Positions 44,676 through 57,358 of a stretch of DNA of 64,000 bases are shown here, piece by piece. The DNA lies in NCBI GenBank assembly GCA_022376925.1, contig JAIOJX010000032.1, forward strand, positions 202,240,939-202,304,938, read 5' to 3'. The position numbers and the translations under genes are program-made. Each line of letters starts with the position of its first letter. The stretch's first letter is position 1. The notes below the pieces were generated by a model. The model searched no databases. It was not told the DNA's origin and saw only the letters and a list, made by a program, of their open reading frames with translations. Origin of the DNA: Tragulus kanchil (lineage: Eukaryota; Chordata; Mammalia; Artiodactyla; Tragulidae).

Positions 44676-47600
44676 GTGAGTAGGACGTGGCAGGCAGGTT
44701 GGGCCCTACACGGAGACCTTCCATCTCAACCCCAAGCTTGCCAGGTTTAGCAAATAATGTACAGGATGCCTGGTTATACTGTCATTTCAGACAAACAATG
44801 CTCAGCTTTTTAGTATAAGCATTTCCTGAATACCGCAGGGAACATACTTATACTACGTTTTGATAATTTTTCTTTCCACTGTTATCTATTTGAAATTCAA
44901 ACTAACTGGGCATGCTGCATTTCACCTGGCAAGCTCCCTCCCCGCCCCCATCCTCATTCGTTGTCTCCTTGTTGGTTGCCAGTGTCCATGTGCTCACAGA
45001 ATTGTAACGATCCAGGCAATGCACCTGCTCTGTGCCAGGCGGGGCTGAGTGCTGGCCTTCCTTCCATGTCGCTTGTGAGATACCCCCGTGCCGTAACCCT
45101 CCTCTGCCTGGACCCCAATCCAGCTCGCACATTCTTTCAAGGACTTTGCCCTCCAAAGGTCTTGCCAACCAATCACAGGAAGGGTGCCGGGCCAGTCCTG
45201 CCCTTCTACTGACTATATTTGACCCCATCAGGTTGTTCTTCAATCTGCAGATGGCTCAGAGCAGAGAGCACCTTGGTTGCAGAGGTAGGCATATTTAATG
45301 ACTCCGTCTTCACACCACAGAGTCCTGGGGTGGAGGGGGATCTGGCCTTCCAAGAGGCTTTTACACCTGAAGGAGCCAGTTGTGTGGGCCTTCACACTGG
45401 GGCTCAGCAAGGAACCCCGGTGAGGACTGTACTTTGAATAATGCACCCCAAGGAGAGTGGGGTATCAAGGCCCAAAGAGACCTGGTTCCTGGTGGCAGCT
45501 CTTACCACCCTAACTGGCCTTGGAATTTGCCCCTACCTCATTTCCTTTACGTCACGGTTCCCAGGCTTTGACCCTGACTGTCTTGGTTTTTACAATCGAT
45601 AGCAGACACATGCGAACAGGTAGCCGTGTGTAGATGAGGTTGTCATCTCCATTTCTTGTGAAGAAACAGGCTCAGATGGGATTAAACGACTGTCCAGGAT
45701 CTTTTTGCTTCCAAATGGCAGCCTCTGGCCTGCCTCTGAGGTCTTTAGACAACACACAAGAGCACAGGAAATAGAGCTTGCTCCTCCCTCGCTGACCTTT
45801 CAGGCACAAAGACAGAATACAGCTACTTCCACTGAGCACTCCAAATTGTTGTGATATGTCTGGACTGGATATTTGTAAAATCCTGCTTCCTGCAAATAAT
45901 GTACAGGATGCCTGGTTATACTGTCATTTCAGACAAACAATGCTCAGCTTTTAGTATAAGCATTTCCTGAATACCGCAGGGAACATACTTATACTACGTT
46001 TTGATAATTTTTCTTTCCACTGTTATCTATTTGAAATTCAAACTAACTGGGCATGCTGCATTTCACCTGGCAAGCTCCCTCCCCGCCCCCATCCTCATTC
46101 GTTGTCTCCTTGTTGGTTGCCAGTGTCCATGTGCTCACAGAATTGTAACGATCCAGGCAATGCACCTGCTCTGTGCCAGGCGGGGCTGAGTGCTGGCCTT
46201 CCTTCCATGTCGCTTGTGAGATACCCCCGTGCCGTAACCCTCCTCTGCCTGGACCCCAATCCAGCTCGCACATTCTTTCAAGGACTTTGCCCTCCAAAGG
46301 TCTTGCCAACCAATCACAGGAAGGGTGCCGGGCCAGTCCTGCCCTTCTACTGACTATATTTGACCCCATCAGGTTGTTCTTCAATCTGCAGATGGCTCAG
46401 AGCAGAGAGCACCTTGGTTGCAGAGGTAGGCATATTTAATGACTCCGTCTTCACACCACAGAGTCCTGGGGTGGAGGGGGATCTGGCCTTCCAAGAGGCT
46501 TTTACACCTGAAGGAGCCAGTTGTGTGGGCCTTCACACTGGGGCTCAGCAAGGAACCCCGGTGAGGACTGTACTTTGAATAATGCACCCCAAGGAGAGTG
46601 GGGTATCAAGGCCCAAAGAGACCTGGTTCCTGGTGGCAGCTCTTACCACCCTAACTGGCCTTGGAATTTGCCCCTACCTCATTTCCTTTACGTCACGGTT
46701 CCCAGGCTTTGACCCTGACTGTCTTGGTTTTTACAATCGATAGCAGACACATGCGAACAGGTAGCCGTGTGTAGATGAGGTTGTCATCTCCATTTCTTGT
46801 GAAGAAACAGGCTCAGATGGGATTAAACGACTGTCCAGGATCTTTTTGCTTCCAAATGGCAGCCTCTGGCCTGCCTCTGAGGTCTTTAGACAACACACAA
46901 GAGCACAGGAAATAGAGCTTGCTCCCTCCCTCGCTGACCTTTCAGGCACAAAGACAGAATACAGCTACTTCCACTGAGCACTCCAAATTGTTGTGATATG
47001 TCTGGACTGGATATTTGTAAAATCCTGCTCCGCTTTGGGGAAGCCATCGTTTTGGTCTTTTGCTGGGGCCACAGCCCAGTCTCTCACAGACATAGAGCTT
47101 GGTGCCATTTGGCAGTGGGAACATAGAGGCCCAGGAAGGACCCGGCTATGGGGGTTGTCTTGAGGGCCGGCGGCCGAGCTGGGCCCAGAACTCGGAGCTC
47201 TTGGGCCTTCAGGATCCAGGCGCCAGCCTAAGAGGCTGCTGGGATGGAAATAACCAGCCTGGGGGAGGGTAGGTGGGCGGGCTAGGGGGTGGAGTGTGAG
47301 CTCAGGCAGGTGGAGTGAGGCGGAGAGCCAGAGAGCCTGATGACACGTTCTTTTCCAAGTAGTTTTATCACATAAAAATGGATGCTTCCAAAGGCAGGAT
47401 CTTGAAATGGTTTGATTGGAGATAAGCCTGGGCTTGAGGCCTATCCATATGTGCTAGGTCTGGGAGACAGGAAAGTAAGGCAGAGGGACCTCTTGCTTTA
47501 ATCTGATGGCGGAACAGAGCCTGTCAGTCTCTTCCTTGGGGTCCAGAGCCTGATTCCAGCAGAAAAATAAGATCCCACTCTCTTTTATCTCCTTGTCAGA

Positions 47601-50600
47601 CCCATGAGTAAAGGAGGCCATGATTTCCAAGCCCCGGTTCTCTCATCTCATCTTCCTCCTTTGCCAGCCTTTCATCTTTCCCCTGGCCAGCTCTTCTCCC
47701 TTCTGTCCTGACTCACACCTCACTTGTTCAGCTTCTCCCTTCCTGACCCTTCTCCCTCTCTTCTCCACCCAAATGATTGAGGCCCTGCACGGCTCATCTG
47801 CTCAGGAGGCCAGGTGTACACGGAAGTGTAAAAAGGAACAAAGTTGACTAGACTGACCTGTCCTCCACTGTGGGGCTCCCCTAAAGTGCGTCTGCCACCA
47901 GAGTGTGGGATGGCGGCGAATGAGGCCCTGCAAGCTAAAAGGGTGAGGGGTCTTCTGCTGGCTGCTGCCCCTGTGCCCTCAGCTGACGCCAGAGGAGGAC
48001 TGGCCAGCTAGATTTTCAGATGTTGTTCTTTCTTTTGGCGTCATGGTTCCCTTGAAGGGTGTGTCACCTCTCTGAGACTCATTCTTCTCATCTGGAAAAT
48101 GGAGGTGAGGCTATCTGACCTGTGTCATGGCCTTTGGAAAAGTACACTGGTGTAGTAGGTGCCAGAAAGTCCAGTAAACGAGGGAAAGGGTTCACGTTTG
48201 TTGGGCAAATGTTATATGCTCCTCAGCGTGCTGATCTCACATCATCCAGTCCTCAGGACAAGTCTATGAAATAAGTGTGATTATATAATTTTTAAAGACT
48301 CAGCAACCAAAGGCTTAACAAGGGTAAGTTGCCTTGAAAGACACAGCTAGTATCAAACCCAAGATTTGGACCCAGGGCCACTAGCCTCCAGAGCCTGTAC
48401 TCTTCCCACCACACCGCTGTCCTTGGGCCGCCCCTCTGAAGTTGCTTCTTGATGAAGGAGCCGCTTTGGGAGGGAGCTTCTTATCTCTGGATAGATGTTA
48501 AAGATCTGGGTGATGATCTGTTGAAGTTGCTGTAGGTGCTTGCTGGGAAGCCAGGCTGGAGAGATTGGATGGTATGACCATTCCAACCCATTAGGAAAAT
48601 TCTGTGATTTTCTGAAAGAAGCAGAACTATTATTAAATAGTTCAGAGGAGCTGAGGCAGTCAGGCTAGGCATCTTCAAACACTTGGAGAGAAAGCAGGTC
48701 CCCAGAATAGCCTTTTATAGCTGCTGCAAGAGGCCAGGGAAAGGCCACAAGGTCTTTTCTGCATGCCTTGATGTGTGCCAGGAAAAAAGCCCGTGGAAAA
48801 CAGCTTCCATCAGCCCAGGCTTTGTCCCTGAGGCTGAGTGGCAAGGCAGCCTTGTGCTTGGTGGCTCTGATGTTTGCACATCCCAGCATGCAGGCCCTCT
48901 TTGCCTGTCAGTGCTCCTGTACCCTAGAGGGCACCATGGTCCCTGGGTCCTTCATTCTACATGTGGCTGCCTGAGCTAACCCGTGCTGACAAGGAAGAAG
49001 TGGGTCAGAGGCACGGCACAGCCCAAGGTGAGTCCTGTCCCATCGCTGGCCCCTGCCTCCTGTGCAAGCCCGTGGGCTGAGCTTTCCATCCCCTGGGCAG
49101 TGGGACTTTTTTGTCTCTAAGTTTGCAAAGAGAAACCTGCTATCAAAGCTTCTAGGGCTGAGGGCAAGATGGGGCTGCTGATGAGCAAACCTGAGCCATA
49201 TCCACGTTCTCCTGGCCACAGAGTCCAGCACCGCTCAGACTGGAAAAGGTTTAAGAGCCCAGCCCTCAGGGGTCTGGAGATGGAGGCTTGGGGAGATGAG
49301 AAGAGGTCCTTGGGGCGGGGGAATCTGGAGAAGGGAGACATATGGTTGAGATTTGCAGAGGAGGAATAGGTTGTAAGGTGGGGTCTCAGGCAGGTACCTG
49401 CATCTCACTGGAGGAAGTGGTGGTGAGCGTGCCCTGCAGGAGAGGGGGGCTGAGGAGGGCTTTTGAGTTCTCTGTGAGGCCCCCTCCCCTGGCTGCTGGG
49501 CAGGTCAAGCCTGACAAAGTTGCAGTGAGGACTCCAAGCCCTGGAAAGGAGAAGGAGAAAGCTTGATGGTCTTAGGAGTTAAATTTGAGGTCGTGTCCGT
49601 ATCTGTGAAGGATGCTCAGCTGGACTGAACATGAACCAGAATGCTGGCCACTGGGCACACAGTGTCCCTGAGTGATGCAGCCCTATGGAATTATGGCTAT
49701 TATAGCCATTGTACACGATGAGCAGACTGCACCTCGGGGAGGTTAAGAAACTTGTGCAAGACCACAGAGCTGGGAGCTTCAGACTTTGCAAGGACTGACC
49801 ACCCCAACTGAGAAGGAGAGTGGGGGATCTCTCTCAGTGGAGTTTAAGCCAGTCATGGGGAGAGCTGGTTTAAAAGGGTTTGGGGGAGGTCAGGCTCAAG
49901 GCAGGGGGCTAGACGGACGACCACGGGAACCTCTTCCAGCCTTAGTATGCTCTGACAGGAGAACTCTGGAGGAAAGTTCCAGGGGCCATACTGTCCTCTT
50001 TTTAACATTGATGACTGAATTATCCTCTTGACAAGTAGGCTCTGTTGTCCATCCTGCTGTTGCGTTCCCCAGTCCTCCCAGCCAGTGCTCACAGCTCCAA
50101 AGGGAGACGCCTCTGCAGTCCAGAGAGCTGACCAGGCACCAGGCCCCTCCCCAGGGGACGTCAGCTTACCCCTCTCTCCTCCTGAGCAAAACCCCGTCTG
50201 CTGGCTTCTGGCCCCCGAAGAGAAGTCAGAGAGAGAGAGGTGGGCCGCACGGAGCCTGAGCAAACGTTAGCATCTAGGCACTGCCCACAGAAGTTTCCTT
50301 TCCTTCTCCCCCATGTCCCCAGGAGCCATCAGCACTAAGAAAAAGTTAGGACAACTAGTCCTCAACCTCGCTGCAGCGCTGAGTTTGCTAGAAAACGTAG
50401 CTTCCGTCTCGTTAGCCTCCCTCTCTCCGGAGCAGAAAGCGCCCGCCCCACTGAGTGTAAAGCGCGTCTGGTGTTCCCCGCCCCGCAGGAGCTGTCCTCG
50501 GTTCTGAAATGTTCGTCATCCTCATGGTGTACCTCTGGTTTGCCGTCGGCCTGGCCTGCGCCGGCTTCTGCTGCCACCAGCTGCTGCTGATCCTCCGGGG

Positions 50601-50754
50601 GCAGGCCCGCCACCAGGTGCGGAAGGGGGTGGCGGTGAGGGCCCGGCCGTGGCGCAAGAACCTGCAGGAGGTCTTCGGCAAGAGGTGGCTGCTGGGCCTG
50701 CTGGTCCCCGTGTTCAATGTTGGAAGCGAGACCTCCAAGCAGCGGGACAAGTAG
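44150..50754 (+). CDS. ZDHHC22: ZDHHC22 palmitoyltransferase, join(44150..44675, 50489..50754)
   Basis: The two coding segments splice (GT-AG, phase 1, split Gly176) to 263 residues, the length I know for mammalian ZDHHC22. The protein is a multi-pass membrane S-acyltransferase that moves palmitate from CoA to cysteines of substrates at ER/Golgi membranes; work on the family links ZDHHC22 with ZDHHC23 to palmitoylation of BK potassium channels. Visible features: hydrophobic helices at about residues 10-31, 46-67, 125-155 and 184-211; a cysteine-rich segment about 89-117; catalytic D108-H109-H110-C111; and a C-terminal N-L-Q-E-V-F-G stretch like the PaCCT motif. The cysteine-rich domain is atypical: the position normally Cys before L-R-x-DHHC is Val103/Thr104, and the first CxxC pair is reduced to one Cys. 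The start was chosen because it follows directly after a good acceptor and gives the conserved MLALRLLNVV N-terminus. Both exons look intact. Confidence 0.96.
44750..47029. repeat. Tandem duplication 13 (ZDHHC22 intron 2): 44750..45887 and 45892..47029
   Basis: 1138-bp copies, offset 1141-1142, with two single-base homopolymer indels and a 4-bp spacer. It lies just inside intron 2, 75 bp after the exon 2 donor. Confidence 0.97.
47030..50488 (+). other. ZDHHC22 intron 2, single-copy part
   Basis: Mostly unique sequence. MIR-like relics, recognisable by the 'cctcaggacaagtctatgaa...cacagctagta' type core, lie near 48060-48140, 48200-48370 and 49690-49775. The intron is inflated by the 1.14-kb duplication just upstream. 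No coding exon with plausible splice sites was recognised between exons 2 and 3. Confidence 0.6.
50489..50754 (+). CDS. ZDHHC22: ZDHHC22 terminal coding exon 3 (residues 176-263)
   Basis: The acceptor is CCCCGCAG, with AG at 50487-50488. The first two bases complete Gly176, and the frame runs to TAG at 50752. It encodes the last membrane helix (about 184-211, rich in Leu and Cys), then a basic cytosolic tail with the PaCCT-like NLQEVFG motif and the ending SKQRDK. Confidence 0.95.
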
Positions 50755-51620
50755 CAGGCCCTCCCACCATCCCGCCGCGTGTGTCTCGACTCCTCGTGAA
50801 CGTGAGATCACTGCAGCCTGTCCACCCGTGACCCACCACGACTTTGGACTGGTAAGGTCCCACCATCCGCCCTGATCTGCAGCACACAGGGAACAGCGCT
50901 GGCTGGTGCATCATGACAAGGGGGAAACATGGCCATCTGGGCATTGCTAGGTTCCCCACGAGCCAGCCTAGTGGCTGACAGTTGTTCAGAAGCCTCTGTG
51001 TTTGTTTCCTCCCTTGGGTGCCTGCTTTCTGTCTCTTCCTCATTCACCCACTTTCTATCAAGATTCCTGTCATCAATGCTACCTGCTAGAGCTTTTCCTC
51101 TCAGCCCTCTGGTAGGCGTGGGGAGCGGATTCTTGCTGCTGGCATGATGCTCCCCAGGGCCTGAAGTCTGGTGAAAATTACCATGGGTGAGAGGAGCCAA
51201 GTCAGCTCTGCTAACAGCTAGAGGTTGGGAAAGAAGAGTGGTGTGTCCTCCCCTCCTCTGTGGACAGTGGACGGTAAAAGGAACTCAGGAGCTTGCTGCC
51301 CAGTCCCCAGGTCGCAAGGCCTTTTCTCTGGGAGACAGTGGCCAATGGCCTGGGGTTTTCAGCTGCTGTCCCCTGTCTACACCAGCCCAGCCCAGGACCT
51401 GGCTGGGTGCTACTTCTCCCTAGCACTCTCCCAGCCTTTGCCATTGGTCTCCAATCTCCAGGTCTTCAATAGATGCTGGGAAGGCAAGAAGGAAGGGAGA
51501 AGGAAAGGGAGATACTGATAATGAGAGAGGGGTGTGACCGGACAACCCCATAAATGGGGGCACATGTGTGTGGAGGGGTGAGGAATGTTGTTAAGAAAAT
51601 AAAGAGCGAGAGGAGAGAGG
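50755..51620 (+). other. ZDHHC22 3' UTR (short form)
   Basis: Non-coding sequence from the stop codon to just past the first AATAAA. The distal signal at 53021 would lengthen the UTR by about 1.4 kb. No stable protein-like frame was seen. Confidence 0.6.
51598..51603 (+). promoter_or_regulatory. Proximal poly(A) signal AATAAA
   Basis: Canonical hexamer 844 bp after the ZDHHC22 stop codon. The sequence after it is purine-rich rather than GT-rich, so usage is uncertain. Confidence 0.5.
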
Positions 51621-54600
51621 GTCACATAGAGGCTGGACACTGGACTATTTGAGGACTGAGAAGGAGGGGGACACATGGGTTTATTTCTGAATGCCATTCT
51701 AGCAGCTAAAGCTGTTCAGTGTTTAAATGGTTTCCCAGGGAGGTAGTCAGTGCCCCACAACTAGAGGTGTTCCAGAAGGGACTCGCAGTCATCTGATAGG
51801 CATGCTGTGGAAAAATTTCCTGCACAGGGTCAGGGAAAGGAAGCTCCTTTCCCATCCCAAGACTCCAATATCCTCTTCCCGATGGCCAGGTCCAGAGGCA
51901 AGACTGGCTGCAGAGATGCCTGGGAATGACCTGCTTTCATGAAGGATGGGGCAGGCAGGGAGCAGTGTGAAATTCATGATGCAAACTTTCAGGACCCTCC
52001 CCGACCACTAGAGAGACAGTTTCTCTCAAGAGACGGAACTACTATTATTAATGCTAGTTGAACAGGTTGGCCTTTGGAAACAAGCAAGTGGCGTGGTTTT
52101 AGGAGCAGGTCAGGGCCGTGGCAGGGAAAGCAAAGCTGGAAGATGATGCTCAGCCCTGAAGAAAGAGATTGGGAGAGCTGAGGCTCAGAAAGAAGGGTGA
52201 GCAGAATATAGGGATGCAAACAGGAGACCAGCCCTGACTGGCTCTGGATGAGGGTGCTGCTGTGTGTTCCGGGACCCAGATGACCAGACTCCTGGGTTAG
52301 ATGAGGGGGTGGAGGCAGCACAGGTCACCTCTCCTGGCTGGGCCCGAGGCCATTCGGCCATCCAGTCTGCTGGAGCCCACACTCTGCAGTGTCCAGCTGG
52401 TGGCCCCAGCGACCCCAGCTGCAGCACACTTCACGGCACCTTGAGTTGTCGAGCAGAGCCTGGGAAGGTTGGGCCTCCAAGCCTCCAAGAGAGCTACTGT
52501 AGTAATGGTGCCACCTGCCCAGTGTTCTCCTTTTTATATTCACTCAACATGCCTCCTAAGGTATTTATTGAGCGCCAACTCTCTACCAGGCACTGGTGCA
52601 CAACAGTGAACAAGACGATGAGATCCCCGCCGCCCTCACACACGGACTCCCATCCCCGCCAAAAGTGGTTACTCTGCCATCCTGCTGGTCCGCAGGACGG
52701 GTCCCTTGGAGGGAGCGGATGTGGCAGAGAGGGTGAAAGTGGAGCCTAGACTTCTGGGATGGAGGGGTTACTGGGGGGCATCCTCACACTCAGTTCTGCC
52801 CACATTGAAGCAGTGGGAGTAGAAGGGGAGCAGGGAGACCCCAGAGCTCAGGCTTGGCAGTCATCTCCTGGGGGCCCAGCACTGTGAGGGAGCAAGAGGG
52901 AGAGACGCAGGGCATCGTCGCCTGGCGGAATGGCCAGTGGGAGTGAGGGTGGGAGACTGCCAGGCATGGGACCTGAGTAATGTTTGTACACGAGGCTCAG
53001 TATTGTCAGTGAAGAACATCAATAAAATATGTGGCTTTAAATTGGATGTGATGTAACTGTCCTGGCACTGCCATTGGTAGCAGGGCTGGCCAGGCTGGAA
53101 TGCACTGACACAGTCATACTAGCTGCTAAAATATTTAAGGTAAGTATTAAAAATACTTCTGTTCCAGTAGAGAGATAACCATTGTCCAGACTCCCTAAGT
53201 GACCCACCCCTGCTGTCCCAGCCTCTCCTGCTCCTCCCCTGAGATCCCAGGCCCCCCTCACAAGTCAACAATGAAGAAGGCAAATGTCTGGCAGCTGCGT
53301 GGGACCCCCAGGACCCTGCTCCTGCCCTTCAGCCAGTGTCCTTTCTGAGGGGTCAGTGTTGTGCTGTATGGTTGGTAATAGGGTGGTCATCACCCCTGGT
53401 TGGAGGCAGGTCTGTGTACTAGGATCTGCAGACCCACAGGCCACAGGCATGGAACGGCTAACCTGAGGGCTTGCTTCCTCCTCCCTCTCCCAGTCCACTA
53501 CTCTCCACATCAGAGGACAGCTGGGGAGTCCACCTGGTCTTCCATCTCAGCCAGAACTCAGGAGCACTGAGAATCACCCATAGCACCCTGTCCTCTCAGC
53601 TCCTGCAACACCTGGACGCCTTGAGCTGCCCAGCCCTGGGGACGGCTGGGAGGGCCCTGAGCCCTGGACGGGGAAAGTGGTCCCTGAGCAGGTGAATGCA
53701 CATAGCCGCCGCTGCTCTCCAAAGACATGCAGCCCAGGACTGACGGAGGACCTGGCTGCGAAGCTCTAGCTGCTTGGGCTGTTGAAGACCCTTTGGCCTA
53801 CACCAGCATTGTCTATGGTCTGCGTTCCCTGATCTCACCCAACAGGCAACCAGCTAGGCTGTGCTGGGGCAGAGGGGAGGGAGCCAGTGGAGCTCCAGCT
53901 CGTCCTTAGCACATCCTTGATCAGGAGCCAGCCACACTCCCACCGGGCAGAGACATGCGCCTTGTTCACCATCGTGCCTTGGATGCCTGGCGGCAGCTAA
54001 CCACACGAATGATGATCAGTAAGATTGACCAAATGACTGCACAGATCAGTGCTTATTCGCTCTTGCTGTGATGTGTCCAGCACTGGGTTCTACACACAGT
54101 GGGGGTGAAAGACAGATGAGACAGCTCTGTTCTCCCAGGGTTCGCATCAAGGGAGGCGTTCCTGGCAGTGCTCAGAGGAAGACGAGCGACCATCTGGATG
54201 TAGGGAGCTTCCATTGGACAGAGTCTGGAAGGAGAGATGAGATCTCAGCAGGTGGAGGGCCCCGGGGAGGGCTGCCTGGGTGGAGGGAACAGGCCTGTAG
54301 CCTTGGAGTGACCATGGAATGGTAAGCATCGGGGACATCACAGAGGGAGTCGGGGCTAAGAGAGGGGACATGGACAGAGGGGCTGGTAAGGAGGGCGATA
54401 CCAGAGTCATTCCACAGACAGGCAGCATGACTGGAGAGGCATCAGGGAAAGGACCCAGTGTGATCCTAAAGGCAGGCGTGATCAGGGACCTCCAAGGACA
54501 GGCCACCAGGAGCACTGGAATCGGAGGGGAACACGATCCTGGCTGGGGTCCTGGCAGCCACCTTTCGGTCAGTCTCCTCCCCTAGGAACACAGCTGTCCC

Positions 54601-56075
54601 CATCACTCCATGCATCTGATGCTGATTCGACGCCAGACACGATGCCGAGAACCAGACAGGCAAAGACTACTGAGATCCTTTGCCTGTCCTGGGGGAACTC
54701 ACCGCGAAGATGACTAACCGCAGATGGTTGTGGTTCCGAGGTACGAGACCGCTGATGGGAGCGGGGAGGAGAGGGTGCCAGGGGAGCCCGGAGGAGAGCA
54801 CTCACTCGGCCGCGGGTAGGCTGGAAGACTCCCCAGAGGAGGGGACAGCTGGGCCACACAGGATGAATAGGAGTTGGCTGTGCAGAAAAGCAAGGCTGTG
54901 GGTAGAAGTGGTGATGGGGACGATCTAGAGGCATGGGTGCCAGGTGACTTCTGGGAATTTTGGTCCCCATGTAGGAGGGATGGAAGCATGCGATGCCACA
55001 TGAGGCCATAGTTGAAGATGATCTTAGTCGGGAGGGCACGCGCCCCGTCTCCTCCCTCTGATCACTTCTTACAAAACCTTGGCTCATCCTAGGTCAAGGC
55101 TGTCCCACTTGGTACATCAGGCCCAACCCAATGTCTAGATCAGCAGCGTCCTCCAGGCTGAGGACTAAAGGCAGGGGGTCATGTTCATTGCCCAGAGTTT
55201 CAGCCTGAAGCTGCTGGAGCACTCAGCAGGGATCATGAGAGCTCCCTGATGTCTGTCTGGGCCCAAGGAGGGGCCTCTGGGAGCTCCCCATTTCCAGACA
55301 GACTCAGCAGATGGGGTTGGAGGGAAACTGCTTCTGTCGAGATGGCCTCTGGGAGAAGAGTCGAATTGAAAAGCTGAACCCCTGAAATGCAGGGAAGGCC
55401 TGCGTGGTGTACAGCCTCCTGGCTTGACGGGCAAGGCCCTCAGTCCCTTCGTGGAGCTCTGCCCCCTGGTGGACGGCCCCACAACCACAGCCTCTTCATC
55501 CGCGGCGGCCTCTCCCAGTCCCCGCCGCATCCCACCCGGCCTTTCCTCAGCTAGTCCAGCCCTGGGGAGCCTTCGCCGACACCTGGCAGCTCTCACTTAC
55601 TCCCTCCTGTGGAGGTTCGTCTCCCTGCTCTGCTATGAACCTCAGCGCGGGGGGAATGGAGAGGATGGACTGCCCTGGCTCCTGCCACGCTGGCATGGAG
55701 TGTGTGTTGTCACAGTAACTGTACCCTGCGTCGTAACAACCAACACGTTTGAGCTTCCTTTGCATGGCAGGTCCTTGTCACAGACACCCTCTACCCTCAC
55801 TATCAATCCCTCACAGCAACCCCTTGAGGTGTGCTTTATTATTACGCCTGCTTTCCAGACATGGAGAGTTTATATGATTTGCCCAAAGCCTCATGGTAGA
55901 GCCGGGATTTGAACCCAGGCTGCCTGTGCCTGAGGTTATCCTTTTAACCCAGACACCAGGCTGTCTCTCTGTGTGGACTGTTGTAGGCATCTAGTACATT
56001 CCCTACTGAAAAGTAACCAGGAGTCGAGTGTTTACTCATCAATTCACAGACTGATTGATTCATCCAACCCATTTA
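51604..56075. other. Intergenic DNA downstream of ZDHHC22
   Basis: An L2-like piece ('tatttattgagcgccaactc') occurs at about 52540-52620 and a MIR ('agagccgggatttgaaccca') at about 55800-55925. Otherwise unique and GC-rich, with random open frames on both strands. No CIPC or TMEM63C exon was recognised. Confidence 0.5.
53021..53026 (+). promoter_or_regulatory. Distal poly(A) signal AATAAA
   Basis: Canonical hexamer followed within 30 bp by a GT-rich stretch (TTGGATGTGATGTAA), a good downstream element. It could end a longer ZDHHC22 transcript, but the distance (2.3 kb after the stop) leaves it open. Confidence 0.4.
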
Positions 56076-56087
56076 TTGAACATCAGG

Positions 56088-56305
56088 TGGCACTTGCTGG
56101 TGGCTCAGATGGTAAAGAATCTGCCTGCAATGCAGGAGACCCAGGTTCAATCCCTGGATCTGGAAGGTTGCCTGGAGGAGGGCATGGCAACCCACTCCAC
56201 TGTTCTTGCCTGGAGAATCCCATGGACAGAGGAGCCTGGCAGGCTCCAGTCCAGGGGGTCACAAAGAGCTGAACACGACTGAAGCAGCTTAGCACACGCA
56301 CCACA
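56088..56305 (+). mobile_element. Bov-tA SINE
   Basis: 'ctggtggctcagatggtaaa', 'gcaggagacccaggttcaat', 'gctgaacacgactgaagcag'. Low divergence. Repeated at 57141-57358. Confidence 0.93.
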
Positions 56306-57140
56306 GGCCCTGGTGGGCACAGAGAGAGGCACAAGGCTCAGCCTCTGTCCTCACAGGGCAGATAGCCAGCTGTTTAAGGGAACCGTGCAGGTGGTAACAG
56401 GCTGACCTGAGGACCAGTGCAGTGGATCTGGTTCCTCTTGGTCTGACGACGAGGGCAAGGCGCCCTGGCTGAAGCAGCTTCTTCCAGAGGCTGACTGTGG
56501 AGGTCTCAGGCTGGAGACTCTCCTCCAGGGCTCAGGGATGATGCCTCACCGGGGGAGAGGCCTGAGCTATTTCTGGGCTGCTGCCCTCTTAGCAGTGTCA
56601 GGGTGCCTGCAGGAGGGGACCAGACGCTGCCAGAAGGCTGAGCACAGCTGGGCCTCTGTCACACCCACCCCTGGAGACCAGAGCAGGGGAGACACCAAAG
56701 ACCCCAAGAGGGAGTGGGCTCCGGGGAGAAAGAGACGCATCTGTCCAAGCTCATCTACAACATACAGGGAGAGGGCAGCCTCCGGAGGGGTCGAAGGATG
56801 GCTGGCAAAGCAAGATCACGTGGTAACGTCCTCCCCGCTGAGGGCAGCATTGGCCAGAAGCTCCGCAGGCAGGGAGCCGGGCAACCCTGGAACCCTGACC
56901 CTGACCTGGAACCCTGAGCCGAGAGAGCAGAGAGCCGGTGCTAGGAGACTTCCAGAGGGGAGGCAGCCCTGCGGGGGGGATCGTTCTCAGAGTCCTTGCC
57001 CCCAAATGCCTCTTTCTGGCCTGCTCGTGATGCCTGAAATCCCCACCACCAATATAGATCTCCTTAAAAACAGCACTTCTCCCCACCACACCAAATCCCT
57101 TTCAAATTCTGGGATTTTTTGCATACCTTTGAACATCAGG

Positions 57141-57358
57141 TGGCACTTGCTGGTGGCTCAGATGGTAAAGAATCTGCCTGCAATGCAGGAGACCCAGGTT
57201 CAATCCCTGGATCTGGAAGGTTGCCTGGAGGAGGGCATGGCAACCCACTCCACTGTTCTTGCCTGGAGAATCCCATGGACAGAGGAGCCTGGCAGGCTCC
57301 AGTCCAGGGGGTCACAAAGAGCTGAACACGACTGAAGCAGCTTAGCACACGCACCACA
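57141..57358 (+). mobile_element. Bov-tA SINE, duplicate copy
   Basis: Copy of the 56088 element at offset 1053, no differences seen. Confidence 0.93.

Noticed and set aside
44321..44679. Other open frames over ZDHHC22 exon 2 (44321-44623 on -, 44413-44679 on +)
   Set aside because: Shadows of the well-supported DHHC frame in GC-rich coding DNA.
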